From the NCBI GenBank assembly GCA_945957395.1, contig CAMFKE010000008.1, positions 62,001 through 126,000 of the forward strand: DNA of 64,000 nt, in the 5' to 3' direction. A program made the translations under genes and the position numbers. This stretch comes from an uncultured Opitutia bacterium. Its GTDB lineage: Bacteria > Verrucomicrobiota > Verrucomicrobiia > Opitutales > UBA953. The notes under the pieces are model-generated. The model ran no database searches. It was not told where the DNA came from and was given only the letters and a program-made list of their open reading frames with translations. Positions 1 to 10,800 of the stretch are shown here, in pieces. Position 1 is the first letter of the stretch. The number at the start of each line of letters is the position of its first letter.

Positions 1-1740
1 GGTGAAGGTGTTCGCGCCCGAGAGCGTGAGGGTGCCGGCGGAGACCTTGGTGAGGCCGTGTGTGCCGGAGACGACGCCGGAGACCGTGCCGTTCGAGACG
101 GTGAGGGAGCCGCCGGTGAGCTTGATCGCGCCGGTGGCGTTGAGCGTAGTGACGGTCTCGTCGGCGCCGAGGTTCAGCGTGCCGTCGACGGACACGACCG
201 CGGCGTCGCGCAGGCCGGAGTTCACATCGTCGAGCGTGGCGCCGGCGAGGACGGTGATATCGGCGGAGGCGAGGGAGCCGGTGAGCGTGAGCGTGCCGGC
301 TTCGACGCGGGTGGCGCCGGTGTAGGTGGAGGCGCCGGAGAGCGTGAGGTTGCCCGCGCCGGCTTTGGTGAGCTTGGCGCCGGTGCCGCCGGTGAGGCCG
401 CCGTCGGCGATCACGCCGGCGAAGGTGGAGTCGCCGGCCTGGTTGACGGTGAGGCGGTGCGAGCCGAGCGCGAGGCGGCCGGTGGAGGCGCCGGAGAGGT
501 CGCCGGTCGCGCGGTCGCCGGCTTCGGAGATGTCGAAGGTGCCGTGGACGGCGAGGGCGCCGTTGGCGTTGAGCGAGCCGGTGGAGGAGAGGGCGAGGGT
601 GCCGGCGTTCACGGTGGTGCCGCCCGCGTAGGTATTCGCCGACTCGATACGCAGGAGGCCGGCGTGGGTGGCGTCGCCCACTTCGAGCGCGCCGTTGGAG
701 AACACGCCGGTGAGCACGGCCTTGGTGGTGGCGCCGGTGTTCGGGGTGACGAGGATGCGGCCGGTGGCGCCGTTCAGGTCGACGGCGTTGATGAAGGTCA
801 CATCGTGCGTGGAGGAGGCGGCGCCGAAGACGAGCGCGGAGCCGGCGGGCACGAAGGAGCCGGAGTTCCAGGTGACCCGGCGGCCGGCGTCGAGGGAGAC
901 GGTGAGGGCGCCGCCGCGGGCGGAGAAGCCGCCGTCGCCGATCCACTGCACGCGGTCGCCGCCGGTGCCGAGGAAGCGGGTGAAGGTGCCGGAGGTTTCC
1001 AGCACGCCGCCGGTGAAGGTGATGTTGCTGTTGCGGTTGATGCCCACGCCGTCGTTGGCGCGCAGCACGCCGCCGGCGAGGCGGGTGGCTCCGGAGTAGG
1101 TGTTCGCGCCGTTGAGCACCACGGTGCCGGAGGCGATTGTGAGGTCGGCGCCGGCGCCTACGCCGTAGGGGGCGCCGACGAGCGAGGACTGGCTGTTGTC
1201 GGCGATGGTGCCGTTGAAGGTGATGGTTTTGCCTGCGCCCGGGGAGAGCGTGACGAAGGCGCCCTTCTCGATGAAGAGGTCGGTACCGACCGCCTGACCG
1301 CCGGTGAAGCCGGCCGCGCCTGAGCCGCCGAGGGAGGCGTTGCGGTCGAATAGGGCGTCGCCCTGCATGAGCAGGGTGCCTCCGGATTTCACATACACGG
1401 CGCCGCCGAGGCCGTTGCCGCCGTTGCCGGTGGCCGAGGAGCCGCCGACCGCGGTGTTGGCGGTGAAGTTGACATTGTTGAGCGTGAGCACGCCCGTGGT
1501 GTCCACGAGGATGGCGCCGCCCTGGCCGTCGGCGCCGGTGGCGCCGACGACGCGGAAGTTGTTCAGCGTATAGTTTTGGATGACGCGCGTGTCGGTGACG
1601 ACGCGGCCGGGGCCGAAGGCGCCGTTCTGGATGGCGCCGGCGCCGTCTTCAACCACGGGGGCGACGGCGAGGGAATCGGGAGCCCACGCGGCGGCGGAGA
1701 GCAGGGCGGAGGCGAGGAGGGTGCGATGGGAAAGTTTCAT
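1..1740 (-). CDS. Autotransporter adhesin with PATR beta-strand repeats (N-terminal part, runs off window)
   Basis: An open frame starts with ATG at 1740 and reads without a stop to the window edge, giving 580 codons. It begins with a Sec signal peptide (MKLSHRTLLASALLSAAAWA). A parallel beta-helix-like region follows (FRVVGATGADGQGG, LNNVNFTANTAVGG), then passenger-associated transport repeats such as NGANTYSG, SANTYAGGTTVNAGTLALS and SGANTFT. It should be exported by Sec and displayed on the cell surface by a C-terminal barrel that lies outside the window. It resembles the N-terminal part of the complete paralogue upstream (1823-15025): the same signal/beta-helix/PATR order, and phrases such as SPGAGKTITFNGTIADNS. 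The two genes are 82 bp apart with a hairpin between them. No Shine-Dalgarno sequence is visible. The family assignment is firm; the ligand is unknown. Confidence 0.88.
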   Translation of the reverse strand, partial: MKLSHRTLLASALLSAAAWAPDSLAVAPVVEDGAGAIQNGAFGPGRVVTDTRVIQNYTLNNFRVVGATGADGQGGAILVDTTGVLTLNNVNFTANTAVGGSSATGNGGNGLGGAVYVKSGGTLLMQGDALFDRNASLGGSGAAGFTGGQAVGTDLFIEKGAFVTLSPGAGKTITFNGTIADNSQSSLVGAPYGVGAGADLTIASGTVVLNGANTYSGATRLAGGVLRANDGVGINRNSNITFTGGVLETSGTFTRFLGTGGDRVQWIGDGGFSARGGALTVSLDAGRRVTWNSGSFVPAGSALVFGAASSTHDVTFINAVDLNGATGRILVTPNTGATTKAVLTGVFSNGALEVGDATHAGLLRIESANTYAGGTTVNAGTLALSSTGSLNANGALAVHGTFDISEAGDRATGDLSGASTGRLALGSHRLTVNQAGDSTFAGVIADGGLTGGTGAKLTKAGAGNLTLSGASTYTGATRVEAGTLTLTGSLASADITVLAGATLDDVNSGLRDAAVVSVDGTLNLGADETVTTLNATGAIKLTGGSLTVSNGTVSGVVSGTHGLTKVSAGTLTLSGANTFT

Positions 1741-1768
1741 TATGAAAGGTGTCGAAGGGGGAAGGAAA

Positions 1769-1786
1769 GGGGCCGGACGCGGCCCC
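1769..1786 (-). terminator. Terminator-like hairpin between the two autotransporter genes
   Basis: A 7-bp GC stem (1769-1775 with 1780-1786, loop GACG) lies 37-54 nt after the stop of the 4400-residue autotransporter. Read on the minus strand it is followed by TTTCCTTCC. It is only about 30 nt before the next autotransporter ATG, so it may attenuate read-through rather than stop it. Confidence 0.45.
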
Positions 1787-1822
1787 GCCCCGCGAAGGGA
1801 AGGGCCGCGACCGGACGGGACA

Positions 1823-4800
1823 TCAGAAGCGGAAGCGCACGGAGGCCTGCACGCTGTTGGAAGGCGCGTAGCCGACGCGGCCCTGGTAGCCCAGGAAGAG
1901 CGAGGCGGATTCGGTGAGGCCGTATCCGGCGTTCACGCCGTAGAGGAACGAGGTGGAGCGCTCGTCGGACACGCCGATCGGGTAGGTCAGCGAGGGCGTG
2001 CCGGCCAGGGACGCGCTCAGGTCGTCCTGGTCGCCGGCGAAGGCCTGGTCGAGGTCGCCGGTGAGTTCCAGGCTGAGCGGGTTGCCGAAGGTGCGCGTGG
2101 TCCACACGGCCGAGGCGCCGGCGCGGGCGGAGTAGCGGGCGGTGTCGAATTCGCCGATGCGCAGGGCGTCGGAGGCGCCGCGCTCGGTGAAGGCGTAGAC
2201 GGTGGAGGAACCGGCCACGACGCCCGCGCGCGGGGCGATCGAGAAGGACTCGCCGCGGAAAGCGACATACTCGGCCATGAGGGCGCCCGAGTAGGTGTCG
2301 GCCTTGGTGTCGGCGTTCACGGAGCCGTTCAGGGTGCGGCGCTTGGTTTCGAAGTCCTCGGTGCCGTAGACGAAGGAGGCCTTGATGGACCAGTTCTCGC
2401 TGATGGCGGCCTTGGCGTAGGCGCCGACCGACGCGCCTTCGGCCTCGGTGCGGCCGATGTCGTGGCGGATGGAGCCGGTGTTGCCCGCGCCGAAGAGGCC
2501 CAGGTCCAGCGACGAGGCGGCCGCGAAGTCCGCGCCGGCGTAGAAGTCGTTGCGGGTGAAGCGGGCGTTGTGAGCGGTGTTGGTCTCGGCGTTGAGGGCG
2601 CCGGCGTAGAAGGCGGCCTTGCCGGGCTCGCGACCCGGGAGGGTCGTGAAGGGGCTCACGCGGTTGGCCAGGTTCTCGGCGAGACGGCCCGAGGCGAAGG
2701 CGTAGTCGGCCAGCGCGCCGTAGGTCTCCGGAATGTAGAAGGCCAGTTGAGCCGAGGCGGCTGCGGCGGTGGGCGCCGACAGGATGTCGGCGGCCGCGCG
2801 GCCTTCGGCGGTGGCGGTGTCGATCTGGCCCGGGGCGAGCTGGGCCCCCGCGAACACGGCGCCGATGAAGGCGCGCTCGTTGGCCGAGGCGGCCAGGTCG
2901 GTGAACTTGCTGTTCGCGGCGTTGAGGCCGGAGGTCAGCAGGGTGCCGGTGCGCAGGTCGAACACGCCGGCGGCGTTCTGAACCGGGACGCCGGGGCCGG
3001 CGACACCGTCGAGGTCGAAGGTGACCGACGAGAACGAGCCCGAGAGGGCCTTGGCGCCTCCGGAGAGATCCGAGATGAGACGGAAGGACTGGCCGCGGGC
3101 GGCGGCGAAGCCGTTGTAGCCGAGCACGCGCAGCACGCCGCCGGAGAGGGTGACATCGCCGCCGACGCGGATCTGGTCGAATCCGGTGGGGTTCATGCCT
3201 GCGGCGCCGAGGCCGCCCAGCTCCATGTCCAGAACGCCGGCGTCGGCGAAGTTGCCGGCCACGGTCATGACGCCCGGCGAGTTGCCCGGGGCGACGGTGC
3301 CGTTGTTGGAGAAGTTGCCGGAGAAGGTGAGCGTGCCGGCGACGGTGGAGCCGGCGGCGTTGGTGAAGGTGCCGGAGGCGGTGCTCACGGTGCCCGAACC
3401 CTGCAGCACCTTGTAGGTGAGGCGGGAGGCGTCATCCGTCGCGAGCGTGGCGCCCTGCTCGACCTGCAGCGTGTTGGCCGAGAGCGAGGCGTCGGTGCCG
3501 ACAATCTGAAGGCGGCCGCCGACGAGGGTGACCTTCTCGCTGAGCACCAGGGTGCCGCCGGAGGTGTCGCCTTCGGAGGTGAGCGAGCGGGTGCCCTTCA
3601 GAATGGTGCCGCCGAAGGTGCCGCCATTGAGGATGTACAGCTTGCTGTTGGCGCCGCCGTCGACGGAGCCGTTGCCGTGCAATTCCCAGATGGTGTCGTC
3701 TCCGGTGAGCACCAGGCGACCGTCCACGGTCACCACGGCCTCGTCGGAGAGGCGGTCGGCGGAAGCCAGCGTGAGGACGGAGCCGGAGCCGATGGTCACG
3801 GCGCCGGAGGCGGAGGTGCCGGCGAGCATGACGGCGCCGGTGGTGAACATGGCGCCCTTGCCCAGGTTGGCGTTGATCACCGAGCCGTCGCGCAGGTCGT
3901 AGGCGGCGGCGGTGAGCGTGGCGGAGCCGTTGAGCACGCCGGAGTTCACCAGCGAGAGCACGGTCTGGTCGGCGGAGCCGAGGTTGACGGTGCCGGCGTT
4001 GGTGAGCGTGGCGGCGGTGGAGAGACCGGAGGCGGTCGATTCCAACACGGCGCCGGAGGCGACGGACACCTCGGTGGAGGTCAGCGAGCCGGTGAGGCGC
4101 AGGGTGCCCGAATTCACGGCGGTGGCGCCGGTGTAGGTGTTCGCGCCCGAGAGCGTGAGAATCGAGGTGCCCGACTTGGTGAGCGAGCCGGTGCCGGAGA
4201 CCACGCCGGAGAAGTCTCCGAGCGAGACGGTGAGTCGGGTGCTGCCCGAGAGGTCGACGACGCCGGAGCCGGCGAGGGCGGCGACCGTCTCGTCTGCGGC
4301 GATGTCCGCTCGACCCTCGACCGACAGGAACACGGTGTCGGCGAGAGCGCCGGAGGTGTTCGTGAGGGTGCCGGACGAGGCCACCATGACGACCGAGGAA
4401 GCGAGGGAACCGGTGAGTCGAAGTGCGCCCTCGTTGATGGCGGTGAGTCCGGTGTAAGTGTTGGCGCCCGACAGGGTGAGCGTGCCGGTCGAGTTCTTCA
4501 CGAGGTCGTTGGCGCCCGACAAGTTGCCGGAGAAGTCGCCGTCGGCGACGGCAAGGAATCCGCCGTCGAGGAGGACCGCACCGGAGCCGGTGAGCGTGCG
4601 GATGGCGTCGGAGGCGCCCATGTAGAGCACACCGTTGACGGCCACGGCGGCGTCGGCGGAGAGGCCGGAGGCGAGATCGGAGAGCGAGGCGCCGGAGTCG
4701 ACGGTGACGGAGGTGGTGGCGAGCGAGCCGGAGAGGCCCAGGGCGCCGGCCTGCACGGAGAGCGGACCGGAGAAGGTGTTCGCGCCCGAGAGAACGAGCA

Positions 4801-7800
4801 TGCCGGAGGAGGTCTTCACGAGGCCGGAGGCGCCGGTGATGTCACCGGAGAAGCTGCCGGAGGACACGGTGAGGATACCGGCGTCGGTGTTCACGGCGCC
4901 GGTGCCGGCGAGCGAAGCGACGGTTTCGGCGCCGCCGAGCACGAGGGTGCCGTTCACGGTGAGCGCGGCGGTGTCGAGCAGGCGTTCGGCTGAGCCGAGG
5001 GTGGTGGTGCCGGAGTCGACGGTCACCGAGGCGGCGGCGGAGGTGCCGTTGAGGGCGACCGTGCCGTTGGCGGTGAGGGAGCCGGCGCCGAGGTTGGCGT
5101 TCACCACGGAGCCTTCGTTCAGCGCGTAGGTGGCGGCGGTGAGGGTGGCGGAGCCGTTGAGCGTGCCGGTGGAGGCGTACGCGGCGAGCGTCTCGTCGGC
5201 GGCGCCGAGGTTCACGACACCCGCGTTGTCGAGGGAGGCGAACTCGGAGAGGCCGGCGCTTTCGGAGGTGAGGGTGCCGGCGGGGCCGACCACGAGCGAC
5301 TTGGAGGCGAGCGTGCCGGTGAGCACGAGTTCGCCGCCGGAGACGGTGGTGAGGCCGAGGTAGGTGCTGGATCCCGAGAGGGTGAGCACGCCGGCGCCGG
5401 TCTTGGTGAAGCCGGTGACGGTGTTGTCCGAGGCGATCACGCCGGAGAAGCTGCCGGAGTCCGCGGCGAGCGAGCCGGCGGAGACATTCAGGCGGCCGGA
5501 GCCCAGGAGGACGCCGATCTGCTCGGCGCCGCCGGTGGCGAGCGTCGCACCGGAGGCGACGGTGATCGTGGCGGTGTCGGCGAGGCGTTCGGCGGAGCCG
5601 AGGGTGGTGGTGCCGGAGGCGATGGTGACATCGGCGGCGGTCACGGTGCCGTTGAGGCGCACGGTGCCGTTGGCGGTGACGACACCGGCGCCGAGGTTGG
5701 CGTTGATGACGGAGCCGGAGTTCAGCGCGTAGGTGGAGGCGGTGAGGGTGGTGGTGCCGTTCACGGTGCCGGAGTTCACCAGCGTGCCGATGGTGTCGTC
5801 GGCGAGGGTGCCGAGGTCGAGGGTGCCGCGGTTCACCACAGTGGCGGTGTCGGCGAGGCCGCCGGAGAGGTCGCGCAGGGTGGTGCCGGCGTCGATGGTC
5901 ACCAGGGCGGAGGCGAGGGCGCCGGCGCCGGTGAGCGTGAGGGTGCCGCCCGCGACATGGGTCTCACCCACGAAGGTGGAGGCGCCGCGCAGGGTGAGTT
6001 CGCCGACGCTGATCTTTTCGAGGCCATGGGCGGGGTCGGTGCCCGCGATGGCGCCGGCGTAATCGCCGTTGGAGACGGTGAGGTCGCCGCCGAGCAGGGA
6101 GACGACGCCGGTGGCGCCGGTGCTGCGCAGGGTGTAGACGGACTCGGCGGAGCGCACGAGCACGGCGCCTTCGGCGGTGAGCACGGTGGAGGCGGCGAGG
6201 CCGGCGTTCACCACATCGAGGGTGGCGCCGGAGTCGACGGTCACGGCGGCGGTGTCGAGGTCGCCGGTGAGCACGAGGGTGCCTTCGGCCACGCGGGCGG
6301 TGCCGATGAAGGTGCTGTGACCGGAGAGCGTGAGCGTGCCGACAGAGACCTTGGTGAGGCCGAATTCGGTGGAGTCGCCCGCAATCACGCCGGCGAAGGT
6401 GCCGGCGGAAGCGGTCATGCCGCCGTCGATGAGGTTCACGCGGCCGGTGGCGGCGCCGGAGAAGTCGGCGACGGATTCGGAAGCGTAGAGGTCGAGGGTG
6501 CCGTCGAGCGTGAGGCGGGTGGTGTCGGCGAGGCCGCCGGAGCGGTCGACGAGCGTGGCGCCGGAGGCGACGAAGACGGGGGCGCCGGCGAGGGAGCCGG
6601 TGAGCTCGAGGGCGCCGGCATTCACGCGGGTGTCGCCCGTGTAAGTGTTCGCACCCGACAGGGTGAGGGAGCCGGAGGAAACCTTCGTGAGTCCGCCGTC
6701 GCCGGCGATGGTGCCGGAGAAGGTGCCGTCGGAGACGGTGAACTGCGCGGCGGGGGCGGTGGTGACGGAGCCGGAGCCGAGGAGCGTGGTGACGGTTTCC
6801 GCGCCGCCGAGCACGAGCGAGGCGCCGGAGGAGACGGTGAGCGTGGCGGTGTCGGCGAGGCGTTCGGCGGATCCGAGGGTGGTGGTGCCGGAGGCGATGG
6901 TCACCGAGGTGGCGGAGGAGGTGCCGTTGATGGCGACCGTGCCGTTGGTGATCAGGTTGCCGGCGCCGAGGTTGGCGTTGGTGACGGAACCGTCGTTCAG
7001 GACATAGTTGGCGGCGGTGAGCGTGAAGCCGTTGAGGTTCAGCACGCCGTTTTCCGACACATAGGTGGCGATGGTGTCGTCTGCGAACAGGCTGACCGTG
7101 CCCGCGTTGGTGAGGGTGGCGCCGGCGGCGAGGCCGCCGTTCACCACATTGAGCGAGGCGCCGGAGGCGACATTGACGGTGAGGGTGGCGAGGGAGCCGT
7201 TGAGGGTGGTGGTGCCACCGTTGGCGTTGAAGGCGCCGGCGAAGGTGTTCGCGCCGTCGAGGGTGAGGGAGCCGGAGGAGACCTTGGTGAGGCCGTTGGC
7301 TCCGGAGAGCACGCCGGAGAAGCTGCCGGAGGAAACGGTGAGGTTACCTGCGGCGAGGTTCACGGAGCCGGAGCCGGTGAGGGAGCCGATGGTCTCGGCG
7401 CCGCCGAGGATGAGGGCGCCGTTCACATTCACCACGGCGGTGTCGAGCAGGCGCTCGGCGGAACCCAGGGTGAGGGTGCCGGTGGGCGTGATGTCGACGA
7501 GCGTGGCGGCGGAGGTGCCGTTGAGGATCGCGGCGTCGGTCACCACGAGGGTGCCGGAGCCGAGGTTGGCGTTGATGACGGAGCCGTTGCCGAGGTTGTA
7601 CACCGCGGCGGTGAGGGTGCCGGGGCCGTTGATCACGCCGGTGTTGTTCAGCGTGTCGATGGTGTCGTCGAGGGTGACATTGATGACGCCCGCGTTGGAG
7701 ACGGAAGCGGTGGCGGCGAGGCCGGCGTTCACATCGTTGAGCGTGGCGCCGGAGGCGACGGTGATGAAGTTCGTCGCGAGGGAGCCGGTGAGCGTGACGG

Positions 7801-10800
7801 TGCCCGCATTCACCGCGAGCAGGCCGGTGAAGGTGTTGGCGCCCGCGAGTTCGAGGGTGCCGGAGGAGACCTTGCGCACATCGGAACCGCCCGTGATGAC
7901 GCCGGCGAAGGAACCGGAGGAGACGGTGAGGGTGCCGGCGGTGTTGTTCAGGGTGCCGGCGCCGTTGAGGGAGCCGATGGTCTCGGCGCCGCCGAGGATG
8001 AGCGAGGCGCCCGAGGCGATGGTGACGGAGGCGGTGTCGGCGAGGCGCTCGGCGGAGCCGAGGGTGGTGGTGCCGGAGCTGATGGTCACCGCGGAGGCGG
8101 CGGAGGTGCCGTTGAGGGCGACCGTGCCGTTGGCGGTCAGGGAACCGGTGCCGAGGTTGGCGTTCACCACGGCGCCGTTGTTGAGCGCGTAGGTGGCGGC
8201 GGTGAGGGTGCGGCCCGCGCCGGCGAGGGTGCCGGAGTTGGCGACATAGGCGCCGATGGTGTCGTCGGCCGAGAGGGTGACGGTGCCCGCGTTGGTGAGC
8301 GTGGCGTCGGCGGCGAGGCCGCCGTTCACATCGTTCAGCGAGGCGCCGGAGGCGACATTGACGGAGCGGGAGGCGGTGGAGCCGGTGAGCGTGAGGGTGC
8401 CGGCGTTGAGGTCGGTGGTGCCGGTGTATCCGGAGGAGCCCGACAGGGTGAGGGTGCCCGCGGTGTTCTTGACGAGGCCCTGCGCGCCGTTGATGGCGCC
8501 GGCGAAGGTGCCGTTCGAGACGGTGAGGAATCCGCCGCCCACATTCACGACGCCGGAGGAGGCGCCGTTGAGGGTGGTGATGGTCTCGCCCGCGCCGGAG
8601 AGGGTGAGCGTGCCGTTGACGGTGGCCACGGTGGCGTCGACGAGGCCGCCGTTCACATCGGTGAAGGTGGCGCCGGAGGCGATGTTCAGCGTGGTGGTGG
8701 CGAGGGAGCCGGAGAGGACGGTGGTGCCGGCGTTGGCGTTGAAGGCGCCGGTGAAGGTGTTCGCGCCGGAGAGCGTGAGGGTGCCGGCGGAGGCCTTGTT
8801 GACGGCGGAGGAGCCGGTGATGTCGCCGGCCCAGGTGCCGGCGGAGACGGTGAGGGCGCCGGCGGTGTTGTTGAGGGTGCCGGAGCCGTTGAGGGTGCCG
8901 ATGGTCTCGACGCCGCCGAGCACGAGGGTGGCGCCGGAGTTGATGACGACGGTGCCGGTGTCGTTGAGGCGCTCGGCGGAGCCGAGGGTGGTGGTGCCGG
9001 AGGCGACGGTGAAGGTGGCGGCGTCGGAGGTGCCGTTGATGGTGACCGTGCCGTTGGTGGTCACATTGCCGGTGCCGAGGTTGGCGTTGGTGACGGTGCC
9101 GGTGTTGAGCAGGTAGTTCCTCGTGGTGAGCGTGAAGCCGGCCACATTGAGCACGCCGCCGTTGGACACATAGGTGTCGATGGTGTCGTCGGCGGAGAGG
9201 GTGACGGTGCCCGCGTTCACGAGCGTGGCGCCGGCGGCGAGGCCGCCGTTCACATCGTTCAGCGAGGCGCCGGAGGCGACATTGACGGTGAGGGAGGCGA
9301 GGGAGCCGGTGAGTTGGAGGACGCCGGCGTTGATGTCGGTGGTGCCGGTGTATCCGGAAGCGCCCGACAGGGTGAGGGTGCCGGCGGTGTTCTTGACGAG
9401 GCCGCCCGTGCCGTTGATGGCGCCGGCGAAGGCGCCGTCGGAGACGGTGAGGGTGTTCGCGCCCAGGTTCACGACGCCGGTGGAGGCGCCGTTGAGGGTG
9501 GTGATGGTCTCGTTGGCGCCGAGGGTGAGGGTGCCGTGGTTGTTGACCGTGGCGTTGGCGGCGAGGCCGCCGTTGGTGTCGAGCAGCGTGGCGCCGGCGG
9601 CGATGGTGACGGTGGTCGAGGCGGTGGTGCCGGTGAGCTCGAGGGTGCCCGCGTTCACGGAGACGGGGCCGGTCTGGCCCGAGTTGCCGGAGAGGGTGAG
9701 GGTGCCGGAGGAGGTCTTGACGAGGGTGCCCGTGCCGTTGATGGCGCCGGCGTAGGCGCCGTCGGAGACGGTGAGGGTGTTCGCGCCGAGGTTCACCGCG
9801 GCGGTGGCGGCGGTGCCGTTGAGGGTGGTGATGGTCTCGGAGGCGCCGAGGTTGACCGTGCCGTTGTTGGTGAGCACGGCGGTGGCGGCGAGGCCGCCGT
9901 TGTTGTCGTTCAGCGTGGCGCCGACGGCGACATTCACGGCGTTGGTGGCGAGCGAACCGGAGCCGGAGAGGGTGGTGGTGCCGGCGTTGGCGTTGAAGGC
10001 GCCGGTGAAGGAGTTCGCGCCGGTGAGCGTGAGGGTGCCGGCGGAGACCTTGTTGACGGCGGAGGAGCCGGTGATGTCGCCGGCCCAGGTGCCGGAGGAG
10101 ACGGTGAGGGCGCCGGCGGTGTTGTTCACGGTGCCCGCGCCGTTGAGGGTGCCGATGGTCTCGGCGCCGCCCAGGGTGAGCGTGGCGCCGGAGGAGACGG
10201 TGACGGTGGCGGTGTCGGCGAGGCGCTCGGCGGAGCCGAGGGTGGTGGTGCCGGAGACGATGTTGACCGTGGCGGCGTCGGCGGTGCCGTTGAGGGCGAC
10301 GGAACCGTTGGCGGTGAGGGTGCCGGTGCCGAGGTTGGCGTTGATCACCGTGCCGTTGTTCAGGGCGTAGGTGAGGGCGGTGAGCTTGGCGGGGGCGTTC
10401 GGCGTGGAGCCGACGATGATGGCGGGCCCGGCGACGGTGGTCGTGGTGGACGCCGTGGTCGTGTAGATCGGGGCGCCGGTGACGGAGTCGACGCCGATAA
10501 GGATGGGCGTGCCGGGGTTGGTGACCGTCACATCGGGGCCGGCGGCCGTGACGGGGGTGTAGGTCTGGGTGAAGTTGAGGGTGCCGCCGTTGGAGACGAA
10601 GGCGGTGATGGTCTCGTCGGAGGCGGTGAGGTCGAGGATGCCGGCGTTCGTGACGGTGGCGCCGGAGGCGAGGCCGCCGTTGATGTCGCGGAGCGTGGCG
10701 CCGGAGGCGATGTTCACCGAGTTCGTGGCGAGGGAGCCGACGAGGGTGGTGGTGCCGGCGTTGGCGTTGAAGGCGCCGGTGAAGGAATTCGCGCCGGTGA

